Counted from the stretch's first letter, positions 43,528-52,292 are shown. The stretch is 64,000 nt of DNA from an uncultured Candidatus Saccharibacteria bacterium (GCA_938042065.1 CALISG010000022.1:3176-67175), one strand, 5' to 3'. Notes: generated from the letters alone by a model not told the origin. Numbers and translations: made by a program.

Positions 43528-45467
43528 TGGCGCGACCGATAATTCTTAGCAATAATGAACTGCAAGTTGGACTGAGTCGTCATGGCGAGGTTAGCGATGT
43601 CTATTTCCCTTACGTCGGTTTAGAAAACCATACGATTGGCGGTAATACTCGGCATCGTGTCGGTGTTTGGGCGGATGGCCGCGTATCGTGGCTGAGCGAC
43701 GATGGCTGGTCATTCAAATTTAGCTATCACCACGAGGTGCTGATCGGCCATATCGTGGCTGTGAATGAACAAATTGGCATTATGCTAGAGTTCGATGACG
43801 CGGTTGATACAGATTTTAACGTGCTTCTGCGGACGATTCATGTGGTTAATTTGCGGCCTGAAACGCGCGATGTTCGGTTGTTTATGCATCAAGCTTTCAT
43901 TATCGGTGATTCTGGTAGCAGCACTGATACCGTTCAAGTGTTGCCAGACGATAACGCTGTCATTCATTACCGTGGACGCCGAGTCTTTGCGGCGTCGGGC
44001 CAAGTTGACGGCGGCAGGTTCTTTGACCAATATGCAGTTGGCGTATTTGGCCGCGAGGGCCGCGAAGGTACTTATCGCGATGCTGACGATGGCGAGCTAT
44101 CGAATTCGACTGCCGAGCATGGCCGCGTCGACTCGACGATCCGCTTCAAATTAGAGTTGGCCGGTCACGGTTCGGCGCGGGTAAACTATTGGCTAGCCGC
44201 TGGTACTTCCCTGCGCGAAGTGCTTTACATACACAAAAATATTATTTCTCAGACAATCCATAAGCGCTTTGAAGCTACTGCTAAATGGTGGCGGCTGTGG
44301 CTGCGTCCAGCGAAGAAAGTGGCGCAGCGTGTCAAACCGGAATATCGCCAGGCGTTTATCAATAGTACGATGCTTCTCAAGGTGCATATTGATAAGCGCG
44401 GTGCTGTTATTGCTAGCAGCGATGGCGAGGCGCTTAATTATCAGCGCGATGCCTACGCATACTGTTGGCCGCGTGATAGCGTGTATGTTCTCTGGCCGTT
44501 AATTCGCATGGGTTATACCGAGGAAGCCTACAATTTCTTTGATTTTTGCCGCCGGGCGTTAAGTCCGAAAGGTTATCTATCACATAAATACCGTGCCGAC
44601 GGAGCTCTGGGTAGTAGCTGGCATTCGTACGTACACCCAGATGGCACTGTCTCGGCGCCAATTCAAGAGGACGAGACGGCTTCGGTGCTGTTCTTATTCT
44701 GTCAATTTTATAATAAGACTGGCGACGACACGCTGCTGCAGCGATTCTATACGTCAATGGTAGTACCGATGGCGAATTTTCTGGCTGGCTATGTTGATAA
44801 TCGAACGCACTTGCCAAAACCAAGTTATGATCTCTGGGAAGAGCATTTCATGGTGACGACGTACACGACAGCGACCGTTCAAGCGGCACTGTTCGCGGCG
44901 GCTAATCTGGCCGATCAGCGTCGAGACGAAGTCGGAGCTGTCGCTTGGCGGACGGTCGCCGAGGATATCAAGCAGTCCGCGCAAAAACGCTTGTACGATC
45001 CTCATCAGAAAGCTTTCCGCAAAGGTTTGCGCCGCAACAAAAACGGCACTTACACGCCCGATGATACGCTTGATATGTCGGCTGTTTATGGTGCTTTTAT
45101 TTATGACCTATACGATAATCAAGAAGATTTGCATCAGGTCATACAAACAGCTCTCGACCGCTTTCATTTCAAGCTGGAAGCGCCAGGTTTGCCGCGCTAC
45201 GAGGATGACGCCTATTACCGCAGCGCTCCAGATGCTCCGAGTAACTGGTGGTTTATCGTTTCGTTGTGGCTAGCTCAGTATTATTTGGAGTGCGGCGACG
45301 AAAATTCGGCGCAGCGGATAATTTCGTGGGTGGCTAGCCAAGCTTGGCCGACTGGCGTTTTATCTGAGCAAATTGATCCGGTTTCGGGGCGCGAATGCTC
45401 GGTAGCGCCGCTTTGCTGGAGCCAGGCTGAATTTATATCGACGATTCTTGACACAATAAAAAGATGA
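43527..45467 (+). CDS. GH15 family glucoamylase/trehalase-like hydrolase
   Basis: A 646-residue GH15 protein: N-terminal beta-sandwich (about 1-260), then the (alpha/alpha)6 barrel with NYQRDAYAYCWPRDSVYVLWPL (substrate Trp/Asp), the general acid Glu in YDLWEEHFMVTTYTT, and the base Glu in APLCWSQAEFIST. It removes glucose from alpha-glucan ends. No signal peptide, so it acts inside the cell on stored glucan. The ATG shares its A with the TGA stop of the GH57 gene. Confidence 0.93.
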   Translation: MARPIILSNNELQVGLSRHGEVSDVYFPYVGLENHTIGGNTRHRVGVWADGRVSWLSDDGWSFKFSYHHEVLIGHIVAVNEQIGIMLEFDDAVDTDFNVLLRTIHVVNLRPETRDVRLFMHQAFIIGDSGSSTDTVQVLPDDNAVIHYRGRRVFAASGQVDGGRFFDQYAVGVFGREGREGTYRDADDGELSNSTAEHGRVDSTIRFKLELAGHGSARVNYWLAAGTSLREVLYIHKNIISQTIHKRFEATAKWWRLWLRPAKKVAQRVKPEYRQAFINSTMLLKVHIDKRGAVIASSDGEALNYQRDAYAYCWPRDSVYVLWPLIRMGYTEEAYNFFDFCRRALSPKGYLSHKYRADGALGSSWHSYVHPDGTVSAPIQEDETASVLFLFCQFYNKTGDDTLLQRFYTSMVVPMANFLAGYVDNRTHLPKPSYDLWEEHFMVTTYTTATVQAALFAAANLADQRRDEVGAVAWRTVAEDIKQSAQKRLYDPHQKAFRKGLRRNKNGTYTPDDTLDMSAVYGAFIYDLYDNQEDLHQVIQTALDRFHFKLEAPGLPRYEDDAYYRSAPDAPSNWWFIVSLWLAQYYLECGDENSAQRIISWVASQAWPTGVLSEQIDPVSGRECSVAPLCWSQAEFISTILDTIKR

Positions 45468-45477
45468 GGATAACAGG

Positions 45478-46197
45478 GTGGGAGTCAGTTCGAGAACAAA
45501 ATTGAAAGCATCTAGAGCTCTTCGCCGGCTTACGCCGCGGCATATTGCTAAGACTCGCGCTACGCGCCAAGCAATGCGCCGCTTCGCAGATCGCGCTGGC
45601 TTGGTATATTTTGGTTACGCTAATCAGCATGACGACGACCATCGCTTGGTGCGCGGCCATACGGTTTCGCACACGCATATCGATGATTATCTTTGCATAG
45701 GTACAATTCGCGGTTACGATACGACAGTTCTGCAGCGGCGCGACACTATTCGCGTCCGCCAGGGTCAGTCGCACAAGTACAAGGATCAACGCTGCCATTG
45801 GCTAATCGCTACTGTCGATTTACACACTGAACGTCCGCTGCCGCACATTTATATTGGCATGAAACGGACAGATCCGATTTATCAAGCGTCGTACAGTACT
45901 CTACAGCCGCTAATTTTGGGGGCTACGGCGCGCTACCTGCAGGCTTTTCTTAATAAATATAATATTTATGGTGCTGCTACTCGGGCCATAGAGATTGAGT
46001 CAATCATATCGCCGCAGGCTGCCGAAGTGATAGTTTCGCATTTCGACAAAATTAATATTGAAATCGAGCGCAACACTGTATATTTATACACCGAAAACGA
46101 GCGTCCAACCGAGGCGCAAATCGAAAAGCTAGTCTCGAACGCATTGTGGCTAGCCGAGGTAATTGATACTGCCGTACAGCAAAACAGCCCTCGCTAG
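45478..46197 (+). CDS. Hypothetical basic protein in the glucan operon
   Basis: A 239-residue soluble protein, strongly basic in its first 45 residues, with no recognised domain (middle part DDYLCIGTIRGYDTTVLQRR, KDQRCHWLIATVDLHT). GTG start with AGGA 6-10 nt upstream, 10 nt after the GH15 stop, so it is the last gene of the operon. A role linked to glucan metabolism is only suggested by position. Confidence 0.55.
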   Translation: MGVSSRTKLKASRALRRLTPRHIAKTRATRQAMRRFADRAGLVYFGYANQHDDDHRLVRGHTVSHTHIDDYLCIGTIRGYDTTVLQRRDTIRVRQGQSHKYKDQRCHWLIATVDLHTERPLPHIYIGMKRTDPIYQASYSTLQPLILGATARYLQAFLNKYNIYGAATRAIEIESIISPQAAEVIVSHFDKINIEIERNTVYLYTENERPTEAQIEKLVSNALWLAEVIDTAVQQNSPR

Positions 46198-46203
46198 AGG
46201 GCT
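46186..46203. terminator. Hairpin terminator between convergent genes
   Basis: AGCCCTC-GCTA-GAGGGCT, a perfect 7-bp stem containing the TAG stop of the upstream gene in its loop; the minus strand continues with GTTTTG, so it mainly serves rpmG. Confidence 0.65.
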
Positions 46204-46230
46204 GCTGGCTTGCCTAGAAAGGCTGCTATT

Positions 46231-46443
46231 TTAGCCTTTGCGCGGTTTAACTTCGTTACGGCCGAGTGATTTTTTGGTATTCTCGACGTATTTGACATGC
46301 TTACGCAGTTTTGGGTCGTATTTACTCAGAGTTATTTTATTTGGCGTATTTGCCGTGTTTTTGCTCGTAACATAAGTGCGGTCGTTGCTTAATTGGCTGA
46401 CGAGTGCAATAGTCTTGCGCTTAGTATTATTCTTCTTTGCCAT
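46231..46443 (-). CDS. rpmG: Ribosomal protein bL33 (cysteine-free)
   Basis: A 70-residue bL33: RTYVTSKNTANTPNKITLSKYDPKLRKHVKYVE matches the family (compare Y.T.KN..NtP.rLElkKYcP..rkHt..kE), but the four zinc cysteines are all absent. The ends are longer than usual, with a basic N-terminus and C-terminal KPRKG. Confidence 0.88.
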   Translation of the reverse strand: MAKKNNTKRKTIALVSQLSNDRTYVTSKNTANTPNKITLSKYDPKLRKHVKYVENTKKSLGRNEVKPRKG

Positions 46444-46598
46444 AACTTCCCTTTAATGTTGTTATAAAACTTCAGTAATCAAGTATAACAGATTGGTGCA
46501 GCAATTTCAAGCTAGATGCGTTATTATCGCCGACGCATAATTTTCTAGCGTAAATTTGCAGAAAGAGTTGTTTTAGCGCGGCTTGGATACTGTGCCGC

Positions 46599-47126
46599 TC
46601 ATCTCAAAACATACTGCTGCAACCAGCAATACATCGCCACGGTGGCTGCTGCGCCGACATTGATGGAGCGGGTCGAGCCGAATTGCTCGATGGCGACGAT
46701 CTTGTCTGCCACCTGCGCCATCTCCTCAGAAATCCCCGGCCCTTCCTGACCGAACACCAACACCGCCCGCTTTGGCAAGCTCGTCTCTGACATATTGACG
46801 CTGCCCGGGATATTGTCAATTGCAATAATCGTCCTGCTTTTAGACCGCATCAGCTCGACAAACTCCGCCGTCGAACCGACATAATGTACGTGCAGATATT
46901 TATCCGTCATCATGGCGCCGCGCTTATTCCATTGCCGCCTGCCAATCACATAAATCTGCCGCACGCCAAACGCATTGGCGCTCCTGACAATCGTCCCCAT
47001 GTTAAAGTCCCGCTCGGTATTTTCCAGAGCAATCACCAAGCCATGATCCTTGGCGTCCAACTCTTTTACAATCTCCGCCTCGCTCCGGCCTTTGAATTTA
47101 TCGATTACATTCCGCGTGTCTTCCAT
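46599..47126 (-). CDS. SpoU/TrmH-family RNA 2'-O-methyltransferase
   Basis: A 175-residue SPOUT enzyme: motif 1 LVIALENTERDFNMGTIVRSANAFGV (N-x-G...R), motif 2 RAVLVFGQEGPGISEEM and motif 3 EQFGSTRSINVGAAATVAMY. The knotted fold binds AdoMet and methylates tRNA or rRNA ribose. The start at 47126 is supported by TAAAAT 7 nt upstream (leaderless); the frame continues to 47237 without a promoter. Confidence 0.92.
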   Translation of the reverse strand: MEDTRNVIDKFKGRSEAEIVKELDAKDHGLVIALENTERDFNMGTIVRSANAFGVRQIYVIGRRQWNKRGAMMTDKYLHVHYVGSTAEFVELMRSKSRTIIAIDNIPGSVNMSETSLPKRAVLVFGQEGPGISEEMAQVADKIVAIEQFGSTRSINVGAAATVAMYCWLQQYVLR

Positions 47127-47220
47127 GTATGTTATTTTAGCAAATATTAAGCTAGCGGGACCGGCTGGCATAAGTCTGCTCGTCGTTGGTTTAATAATAC
47201 CTGAAAAAGGAAGCGCGGCA

Positions 47221-47898
47221 TTATCGCCAACGCACAATTTCGTCGAGCTGGCGGCGAGTTTTGGCTGGCACCTCGCGCTGGCTACGGTAACCTAGAGCTA
47301 ACATTACCACTGGCTTTTCTAGATCTGGGTCTATTAGCTGGTGCTGCGACAAGACCTGGCTGAGCTTGCTAATCGAAAAGCCTTCAATCGGGCACGAGTC
47401 AATCCTGCGCCCAGCGGCGGCCAGCAGCACAAAGCCTAGCGCAATGTAAGCCTGCCGCGCCGCCCACTGATGAATCATTGCTGGTTGATTGAGTATCTCA
47501 AAATCCTTTTTGGCCCAATATCGCCAAAAAGTCTTGAAGCCGGCGGCCTTGATGGAATTTTGTTTCTTGACATCGTGCAGTATGTGGTCGATATGTCCGC
47601 CTTTTTGCTACAAGCCTTCGCTGGTTTTGGCAGTAAATATCAAAATGTGACTGGCGTCAAAACGAGCAGCGTTGGCACCTGCGCAGCGTTTGACATCGGC
47701 GCGTAGCTGTTCGTCTTCCTGCGCGACGATAATATTCCACGGCTCAAAACCGTACGAACTTGGCGCTAGGCGGGCGGCCTCTAGGAGCAGTTCAATATTC
47801 TCTTGCGAGATTTTCTTGCTAGAGTCGAAAGCTTTGGTGGCGTAGCGGAATTCGAGCGCTTGCTTGATGTCGTCTATCGATATGATTGGCTTATTCAT
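47221..47898 (-). pseudogene. Nitroreductase interrupted by one in-frame TAG
   Basis: One continuous frame of 225 codons encodes a nitroreductase: FRYATKAFDSSKKISQENIELLLEAARLAPSSYGFEPW (FMN site), FDASHILIFTAKT, then TAG at 47608-47610, and without any shift QKGGHIDHIL...IHQWAARQAYIALGFVLLAAA, SCPIEGF and the tail EIVRWR. Full length is normal for the NfsB-like group. Only the amber codon breaks it. It is either a very young pseudogene, a polymorphism or sequencing error, or a readthrough site. Reported as pseudogene with that reservation. Confidence 0.85.
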
Positions 47899-47946
47899 TT
47901 CATCGTCCCCTCTTTAGCCGCCAAAATCTTGTTGGCGTAGATTAGC

Positions 47947-48543
47947 TTATATATACGATTTTAGCACTTCCCTAACTATCTTGAAAACTTGATAGTGTCC
48001 TAATGGCGAAAAATGCAAGCCGTCTGATAGCGGTAATTTAGGCAGCTCGATGTAATTGCCAAGTTCGTTTTTGTGCTGCAGCATTTTTTGGCGAAGCTGT
48101 TCGGACGCGTCGGTAAACTCATACCCCGAATTGTCGCTAGTGTCAAAACACGGCGGCAAAATATAGATAATTGGAGTCTCGCCGGCGAGATTGCGATATT
48201 CTAATAAGTCACGAACAATGTCCTCAGGCGTTCGCGCAAAACGCTGTTGCAGGTCGTTGGTGCCGAGGGCGATAATGATTAAGTCGAAGTTATCGGCCTT
48301 TTGTAGAGCCGCCGTAAACGTCGACAAGCCATTCTTATGCGGCTTATCAGTGCGGAAATCGCCAGCAACTCTGCCGCGAACGCCGTCGATGTAGATATGT
48401 GCTTTGCCGCGTAGCGCTTGGCTGAGGCGGTTAACCCAGCGATCGCTGTAGCGGATACGTTTGCTAGCAAAGTTAGCGCCCCAGACGTTTGAATCGCCGT
48501 AGATTAGAATGCGTTTTGCTGTTGTCGTCTGTTTTTTACTCAA
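47947..48543 (-). CDS. SGNH/GDSL-family hydrolase
   Basis: A 198-residue esterase-fold protein: block I ILIYGDSNVWGA (Ser), block III IIIALGTNDLQQRF (Asn), block V LSDGLHFSPLGH (Asp-His). No signal peptide, so cytoplasmic. Substrate unknown; the family includes acyl and acetyl esterases acting on lipids and glycans. Its start overlaps the AlkD-like gene end by 8 bases. Confidence 0.88.
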   Translation of the reverse strand: MSKKQTTTAKRILIYGDSNVWGANFASKRIRYSDRWVNRLSQALRGKAHIYIDGVRGRVAGDFRTDKPHKNGLSTFTAALQKADNFDLIIIALGTNDLQQRFARTPEDIVRDLLEYRNLAGETPIIYILPPCFDTSDNSGYEFTDASEQLRQKMLQHKNELGNYIELPKLPLSDGLHFSPLGHYQVFKIVREVLKSYI

Positions 48544-49261
48544 GTTTGCGTCCTTTCTTCTTTGAAATAACCGCTTGCTGCTCGGGCGTGAATCGCCGCG
48601 ATTCGCGTATTTTTTGGTAGGCTTTGTTGCGCGTCCAGGCGTCGATGTGTCCGTTTTCTAGTTCCGCCAGCGTCAGTTCAAAGAAATTCACCGCCGCCGT
48701 AGCATACAGCCAAGCTAGCGCCATTTTGACGTAATAACCGTCGTGTTTAACGTTTCGCAGCGCTGCGAAAACCTGATCGATGTGTGCTTCGTCTAGGAAA
48801 TTAGTCATCAGCGAAATCACGCCGTAGCGCACCGTGAACTCGTCTTCATTCTGTAAGCATTCTAGTGCAAAATCCCACCATATTTCGCCGGCAAAGCGCC
48901 GCTTTTTCTCGACAAACACATCAATGTGCGCCCACGAATCAACGAGCGGCAAGTATTGCTTGGCTAGATCAATCATCGTCTGGTCATCGAGCCGAGCATG
49001 CGTAATCAACAGTCCGCATAGCAGCACGTAGTCAAATGATTTGTTCTGTGTCGTTAGTAATTTGCTAATATACGCTGCGCTCATATCAGGCGCCAATTCC
49101 CGCGCCAACCGCCGCAAATCCGGCACACGTACGCCGATGACCGGCATCTTGGTGTTGACAATGCGCTGATTAAAGGCGGCGTAGGATTCATTGCCTTGAG
49201 CGAGGTCTGTCAGTTGGGTTACGATGTCTTCGGGCATTTTAGCGTCAAACGCTCCTTTCAT
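48536..49261 (-). CDS. AlkD-like HEAT-repeat DNA glycosylase
   Basis: A 241-residue all-helical protein of the DNA alkylation repair family: NTKMPVIGVRVPDLRRLARELA, YVLLCGLLITHARLDDQTMIDLAKQYLPLVDSWAHIDVF (with the conserved WD-like position as W-A-H), GVISLMTNFLDEAHIDQVF, YYVKMALAWLYATAAVNF and TRNKAYQKIRESRR. It would remove alkylated bases. The start at 49261 is 7 nt after TATAAT; two upstream in-frame ATGs overlap the -10 box. Confidence 0.85.
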   Translation of the reverse strand: MKGAFDAKMPEDIVTQLTDLAQGNESYAAFNQRIVNTKMPVIGVRVPDLRRLARELAPDMSAAYISKLLTTQNKSFDYVLLCGLLITHARLDDQTMIDLAKQYLPLVDSWAHIDVFVEKKRRFAGEIWWDFALECLQNEDEFTVRYGVISLMTNFLDEAHIDQVFAALRNVKHDGYYVKMALAWLYATAAVNFFELTLAELENGHIDAWTRNKAYQKIRESRRFTPEQQAVISKKKGRKLE

Positions 49262-49289
49262 TATTGCCATTATAGCAAGAGACACAAGC

Positions 49290-49640
49290 TTAAATTTTAC
49301 AAAAAATAAAAATCATTGTTGACATTGCATAGCCGAATAGAGCGCCAGTAATCACTCTCTTAGTATTGTTAGATTCGTATTTGGTGTAGAGCTGGGTAAA
49401 ACCATCGATCAGCATTGTGACAATTAGAATAACTGAAATATACAGAGGTAAAGTTACGAAAATTCTAATAATAACACCCATAAAAAACGATAAATACATA
49501 GCGGTACAACGCGCGCACAGCGGAAACTTGCGAATGCCAAAATGGAATGATCTGCTATCTATCTGATGACATATTCTACTACCGACTATGAGAGATTTTG
49601 GATATATGAAATCCAAGAAGAAATTAGAACCTGCAGCCAC
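49290..49640 (-). CDS. DUF2085 membrane protein
   Basis: A 116-residue protein with the DUF2085 pattern: ICHQIDSRSFHFGIRKFPLCARCTAMYLSFFMG (CHQ...RSF..G..PLC.RC..Y), and three membrane helices in the second half. The His and Cys residues look metal-binding. Function unknown. Its start lies inside the end of the zinc-ribbon gene (17-base overlap). Confidence 0.8.
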   Translation of the reverse strand: MAAGSNFFLDFIYPKSLIVGSRICHQIDSRSFHFGIRKFPLCARCTAMYLSFFMGVIIRIFVTLPLYISVILIVTMLIDGFTQLYTKYESNNTKRVITGALFGYAMSTMIFIFCKI

Positions 49641-49902
49641 AATTCAAACACATTCTGTGCGAATGCTCCTGCTTTTTGCCGCTACCGCACATGCCGCATA
49701 GAAGGCCGATTGGTCCGAATAGGCAGCAGCCGCTGCATGCTTTTGCATCGCTGAATCCTTTATTTGTCGTACTATATACTGCTTGAATTCTTTCGCTGCC
49801 GCAGTTTGGACATTGACCGTTATTGGCTCGCTGTGATTGTTGTTGTGCTATAGCGCTTACTCGTCTAGTATATTTTATTTTTTGTTGTGCTTTGTCGGTC
49901 AT
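49624..49902 (-). CDS. Small zinc-ribbon membrane-associated protein
   Basis: A 92-residue protein with a helical N-terminus, a zinc ribbon (CPNCGS ... CLNCGC, two CxxC pairs) and a Gly/Cys-rich hydrophobic stretch between them (CSGCCLFGPIGLLCGMCGSG) that could dip into the membrane. AAAGGCG lies 5 nt before the ATG. Overlaps the DUF2085 gene, so they form a unit; both have paired cysteines. Confidence 0.6.
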   Translation of the reverse strand: MTDKAQQKIKYTRRVSAIAQQQSQRANNGQCPNCGSERIQAVYSTTNKGFSDAKACSGCCLFGPIGLLCGMCGSGKKQEHSHRMCLNCGCRF

Positions 49903-50009
49903 TTTATCGCCTTTCGTACCTAATGTTTTGATTATATTTTATCTAATGTAATAGTATGAATGAGATACTCTATATCGTCAATATATTTATAATCTACAGT
50001 TTCTTAAAA

Positions 50010-50033
50010 TAAAAATGCGACATGTTACGTCGC
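50010..50033 (-). terminator. Terminator after tRNA-Thr(GGT)
   Basis: Minus strand GCGAC-GTAACAT-GTCGC followed by ATTTTTATTTT. Confidence 0.7.
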
Positions 50034-50055
50034 GTTCTCCGAAAAAGTCTAATCT

Positions 50056-50131
50056 TGGAGCCACGATCGGGGCTTGAACCCGAGACCTCATCCTTACCAT
50101 GGATGCGCTCTACCAACTGAGCTATCGCGGC
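50056..50131 (-). tRNA. tRNA-Thr(GGT)
   Basis: Acceptor GCCGCGA/TCGTGGC, anticodon stem CATCC/GGATG with loop ATGGTAA (anticodon GGT), T-arm CGGGTTCAAGCCCCG, discriminator T, encoded CCA. Confidence 0.94.
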
Positions 50132-50176
50132 ATGAAAGCCTACTAATTCTAACATATTTGCCGCGGTCGAGGCAAG

Positions 50177-50464
50177 CTACTTCTGGCGGCGGGTTTTCTT
50201 GCTGGCTGTCGATTCGGGTTTAGGCAGGTTCGGCGCTACGAACGCTTCCAATAGTGCCCAGGCGATACCGTTTACCAAGTAAACTACCGCGAATCCGGCA
50301 GCAATCATCGCGGACAAACGGCTTTGCGGTACATTCAGGAGTGTCAGTAATCCAGCTAGAATCAGCCCAATTAAAACTACTGTTAGATAAGCTTGCTGTA
50401 ATTTGCGGCGCTGATCTTTTTGGTGGCTCCAGCTGCTCAGCGACTGCTTAATAAACTCGTACAT
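50177..50464 (-). CDS. Small two-helix membrane protein
   Basis: A 95-residue protein: amphipathic N-terminus, two membrane helices (LTVVLIGLILAGLLTLLNV, about 26-45; MIAAGFAVVYLVNGIAWALLEAFV, about 53-76) and a basic tail KKTRRQK. No family recognised. The start at 50464 is 7 nt after TATAAT. Confidence 0.55.
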   Translation of the reverse strand: MYEFIKQSLSSWSHQKDQRRKLQQAYLTVVLIGLILAGLLTLLNVPQSRLSAMIAAGFAVVYLVNGIAWALLEAFVAPNLPKPESTASKKTRRQK

Positions 50465-50500
50465 ACTATATATTATAGCATATACACTGTATAAAGTCAA

Positions 50501-50529
50501 TAAAAGCCGCCCGCGAGTAGCGGACGGCC
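50501..50529 (-). terminator. Terminator of the tRNA-Thr-tRNA-Tyr unit
   Basis: Minus strand GGCCGTCCGC-TACT-GCGGGCGGCT type stem (with G-U pairs) followed by TTTTA. Confidence 0.6.
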
Positions 50530-50543
50530 TAAAATTCTACGCA

Positions 50544-50628
50544 TGGTACCGGAGGTAGGACTCGAACCTACGAAGCTAAAAAGCGGGAGATTTACAGTCT
50601 CCTGTCATTGCCACTAGACGACTCCGGC
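50544..50628 (-). tRNA. tRNA-Tyr(GTA)
   Basis: Class II tRNA: acceptor GCCGGAG/CTCCGGT, anticodon stem GGAGA/TCTCC with loop CTGTAAA (anticodon GTA), long variable arm, T-arm GTAGGTTCGAGTCCTAC, encoded CCA. 8 nt downstream of tRNA-Thr(TGT). Confidence 0.95.
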
Positions 50629-50636
50629 ATGAATTA

Positions 50637-50713
50637 TGGAGCCGACTCTCGGACTCGAACCGAGGACCTGCTGTTTACAAAACAGCTGCTCTAGCCAGCT
50701 GAGCTAAGTCGGC
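50637..50713 (-). tRNA. tRNA-Thr(TGT)
   Basis: Acceptor GCCGACT/AGTCGGC, anticodon stem GCTGT/ACAGC with loop TTTGTAA (anticodon TGT), T-arm CTCGGTTCGAGTCCGAG, encoded CCA. First in a two-tRNA transcript with tRNA-Tyr. Confidence 0.95.
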
Positions 50714-50749
50714 ATAAATTGAAAGGTACGACCCGAAAGCACACCTAAC

Positions 50750-50778
50750 AGTGTAGCGTATTTGCATAACCTTGGCAA
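50750..50778 (-). promoter_or_regulatory. Promoter of tRNA-Thr-tRNA-Tyr
   Basis: Minus strand TTGCCA, 17-nt spacer, TACACT, about 37 nt before the tRNA 5' end. Confidence 0.65.
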
Positions 50779-50783
50779 GTGTT

Positions 50784-51446
50784 TTATTGCGGAGAGATGG
50801 CGCCAGCTGGCTGTTTGACGCGGCGGTCGACATGCTGTCCGCGCGACATGGCGCGATTGATTTTGTCGCGAATAGCAGCGGCCTTCTCTTTCTGGCCGTT
50901 GCGGTCATATGAATCGGCTAAGATGTTAATGCTTTGGATGCTTGGCTCTAGAGTGACGGCACGTTCAAGGTGCTGCAAGACAAGCTTGGCATTGCCGAGT
51001 TTTTCTTGTACTTTGGCGTAGGCGATGTGGCGCGAAGCAACTTCCTCTTCCATCTCTAGGGCTTGCTCGAATGCCAGGGCGGCCTTTTCGTAGCTTTCGG
51101 TTTCGTAGTAAATCAAGCCGACATTATGCAGGCTAGAGGCGCTTGGCTCTAAACTTTGGGCAATTTCGAAACATTCAATGGCGTCATCGTAGGCATGTTG
51201 CTTGGCATACAAAATACCTAGACGGTTGTAAGCGTTGGCGTTTTTGGCGTCGATGCGCAGAATGGTCAGCAAGGCTTTTTCGGCGCGCAGATATTTTTGC
51301 GCCTTGAGCGATTCTTGAGCGATTTCCCAGAGCTTATCAAGCTTTGACGATAATTTCGCTGGTAAGTCGCCTGCGATGTCTTCGGGCGACTGGCGGTACG
51401 CGACTGCTGCGGCGCCTAGTCCCAGAACCAGTAAAAATCCAAACAT
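50784..51446 (-). CDS. Membrane-anchored TPR protein
   Basis: A 220-residue protein: N-terminal membrane helix (MFGFLLVLGLGAAAVAY) and at least four tetratricopeptide repeats (LRAEKALLTILRIDAKNANAYNRLGILYAKQHAYDDAIECFEIAQSLEP and following). A scaffold for envelope or assembly complexes; partners unknown. The start is set at 51446 because the frame's first ATG (51455) lies only 1 nt from the -10 TATAAT; from 51446 the gap is 10 nt. Confidence 0.8.
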   Translation of the reverse strand: MFGFLLVLGLGAAAVAYRQSPEDIAGDLPAKLSSKLDKLWEIAQESLKAQKYLRAEKALLTILRIDAKNANAYNRLGILYAKQHAYDDAIECFEIAQSLEPSASSLHNVGLIYYETESYEKAALAFEQALEMEEEVASRHIAYAKVQEKLGNAKLVLQHLERAVTLEPSIQSINILADSYDRNGQKEKAAAIRDKINRAMSRGQHVDRRVKQPAGAISPQ

Positions 51447-51470
51447 ACTATGCATTATTATAGCACATAA

Positions 51471-52292
51471 TCACGCGATCAAAGCGGCAAGCTGAAGCTT
51501 GATGTTGCCGTTGGCGGCGATGCGCTCGTAGGTTTCGCTGAGACGAGCTAGTTTGTCGATGGTAGCTGGCGTGTTGTTTTTGGCGGCGGCATTTTGAACG
51601 AGTAGAATGCTATAGCGTAGCAGCTCTAAAGTAGCTTTGCGGTCGGTATATCGAGCAGCAACAGTTAGTTTATCATTTATCGGACCAGCAATTAATGCTT
51701 GCGAGTCTTTGATGACGGCGCCGATATCGGCGAGCTCGCTGGGTTTGTCAGCCAAGCGCGAGATTAATGCCGGCCGGCCGCTTGCTAGAAACATAATCTG
51801 AGCAATCGCTGTAGTGTCAAGCTGCCGATATTTAGCGAGGAGCAGCCGGCTGGCCTCCTCAGAAATCGGACGGATAGTAAGCCGCTCGACGCGCGACATG
51901 ATAGTCGGTAGCAGCAAATTCGGCTGGTGCGATGTTAATATAAAATGAATGTTGCGGGCTGGTTCCTCTAATAATTTCAAGAAAGCATTTTGTGTTTGAT
52001 GATTCATTTTGTCGGCGTCATCAATGATATAAACAGCCTGATTGTTCGTGATGCCGCGGGTGTATTGGCGCAGATCGCGGATTTGGTCGATGCGAATGAC
52101 GCCGCTTGCATCGGCTTGTCCGTCTTTGTTGGTGGGCTGAATAATTCCAGCGAGTGCTGGGCCGGCTAAGTATTTGGCTGTAGTTAGCAAACCGGCACCA
52201 TCAGCGCCTGTCAAAAGTAAAGCTTGCGTTAGACTGCGGGCTAGCGCTTGAATTTGTCGCTCGGTTGACGGCTCAAAGATTAGGCTCATCAT
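51471..52292 (-). CDS. holB: DNA polymerase III delta' subunit-like
   Basis: A 273-residue clamp-loader subunit: degenerate Walker A GADGAGLLTTA (no Lys-Thr, as usual for delta'), YIIDDADKMNHQTQNAFLKLLEEPARNIHFIL (box with LLKxLEEP), and TIMSRVERL (SRC-like sensor, here SRV). It loads the beta clamp. Starts 20 bases inside the end of the pseudouridine synthase gene. Confidence 0.9.
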   Translation of the reverse strand: MMSLIFEPSTERQIQALARSLTQALLLTGADGAGLLTTAKYLAGPALAGIIQPTNKDGQADASGVIRIDQIRDLRQYTRGITNNQAVYIIDDADKMNHQTQNAFLKLLEEPARNIHFILTSHQPNLLLPTIMSRVERLTIRPISEEASRLLLAKYRQLDTTAIAQIMFLASGRPALISRLADKPSELADIGAVIKDSQALIAGPINDKLTVAARYTDRKATLELLRYSILLVQNAAAKNNTPATIDKLARLSETYERIAANGNIKLQLAALIA

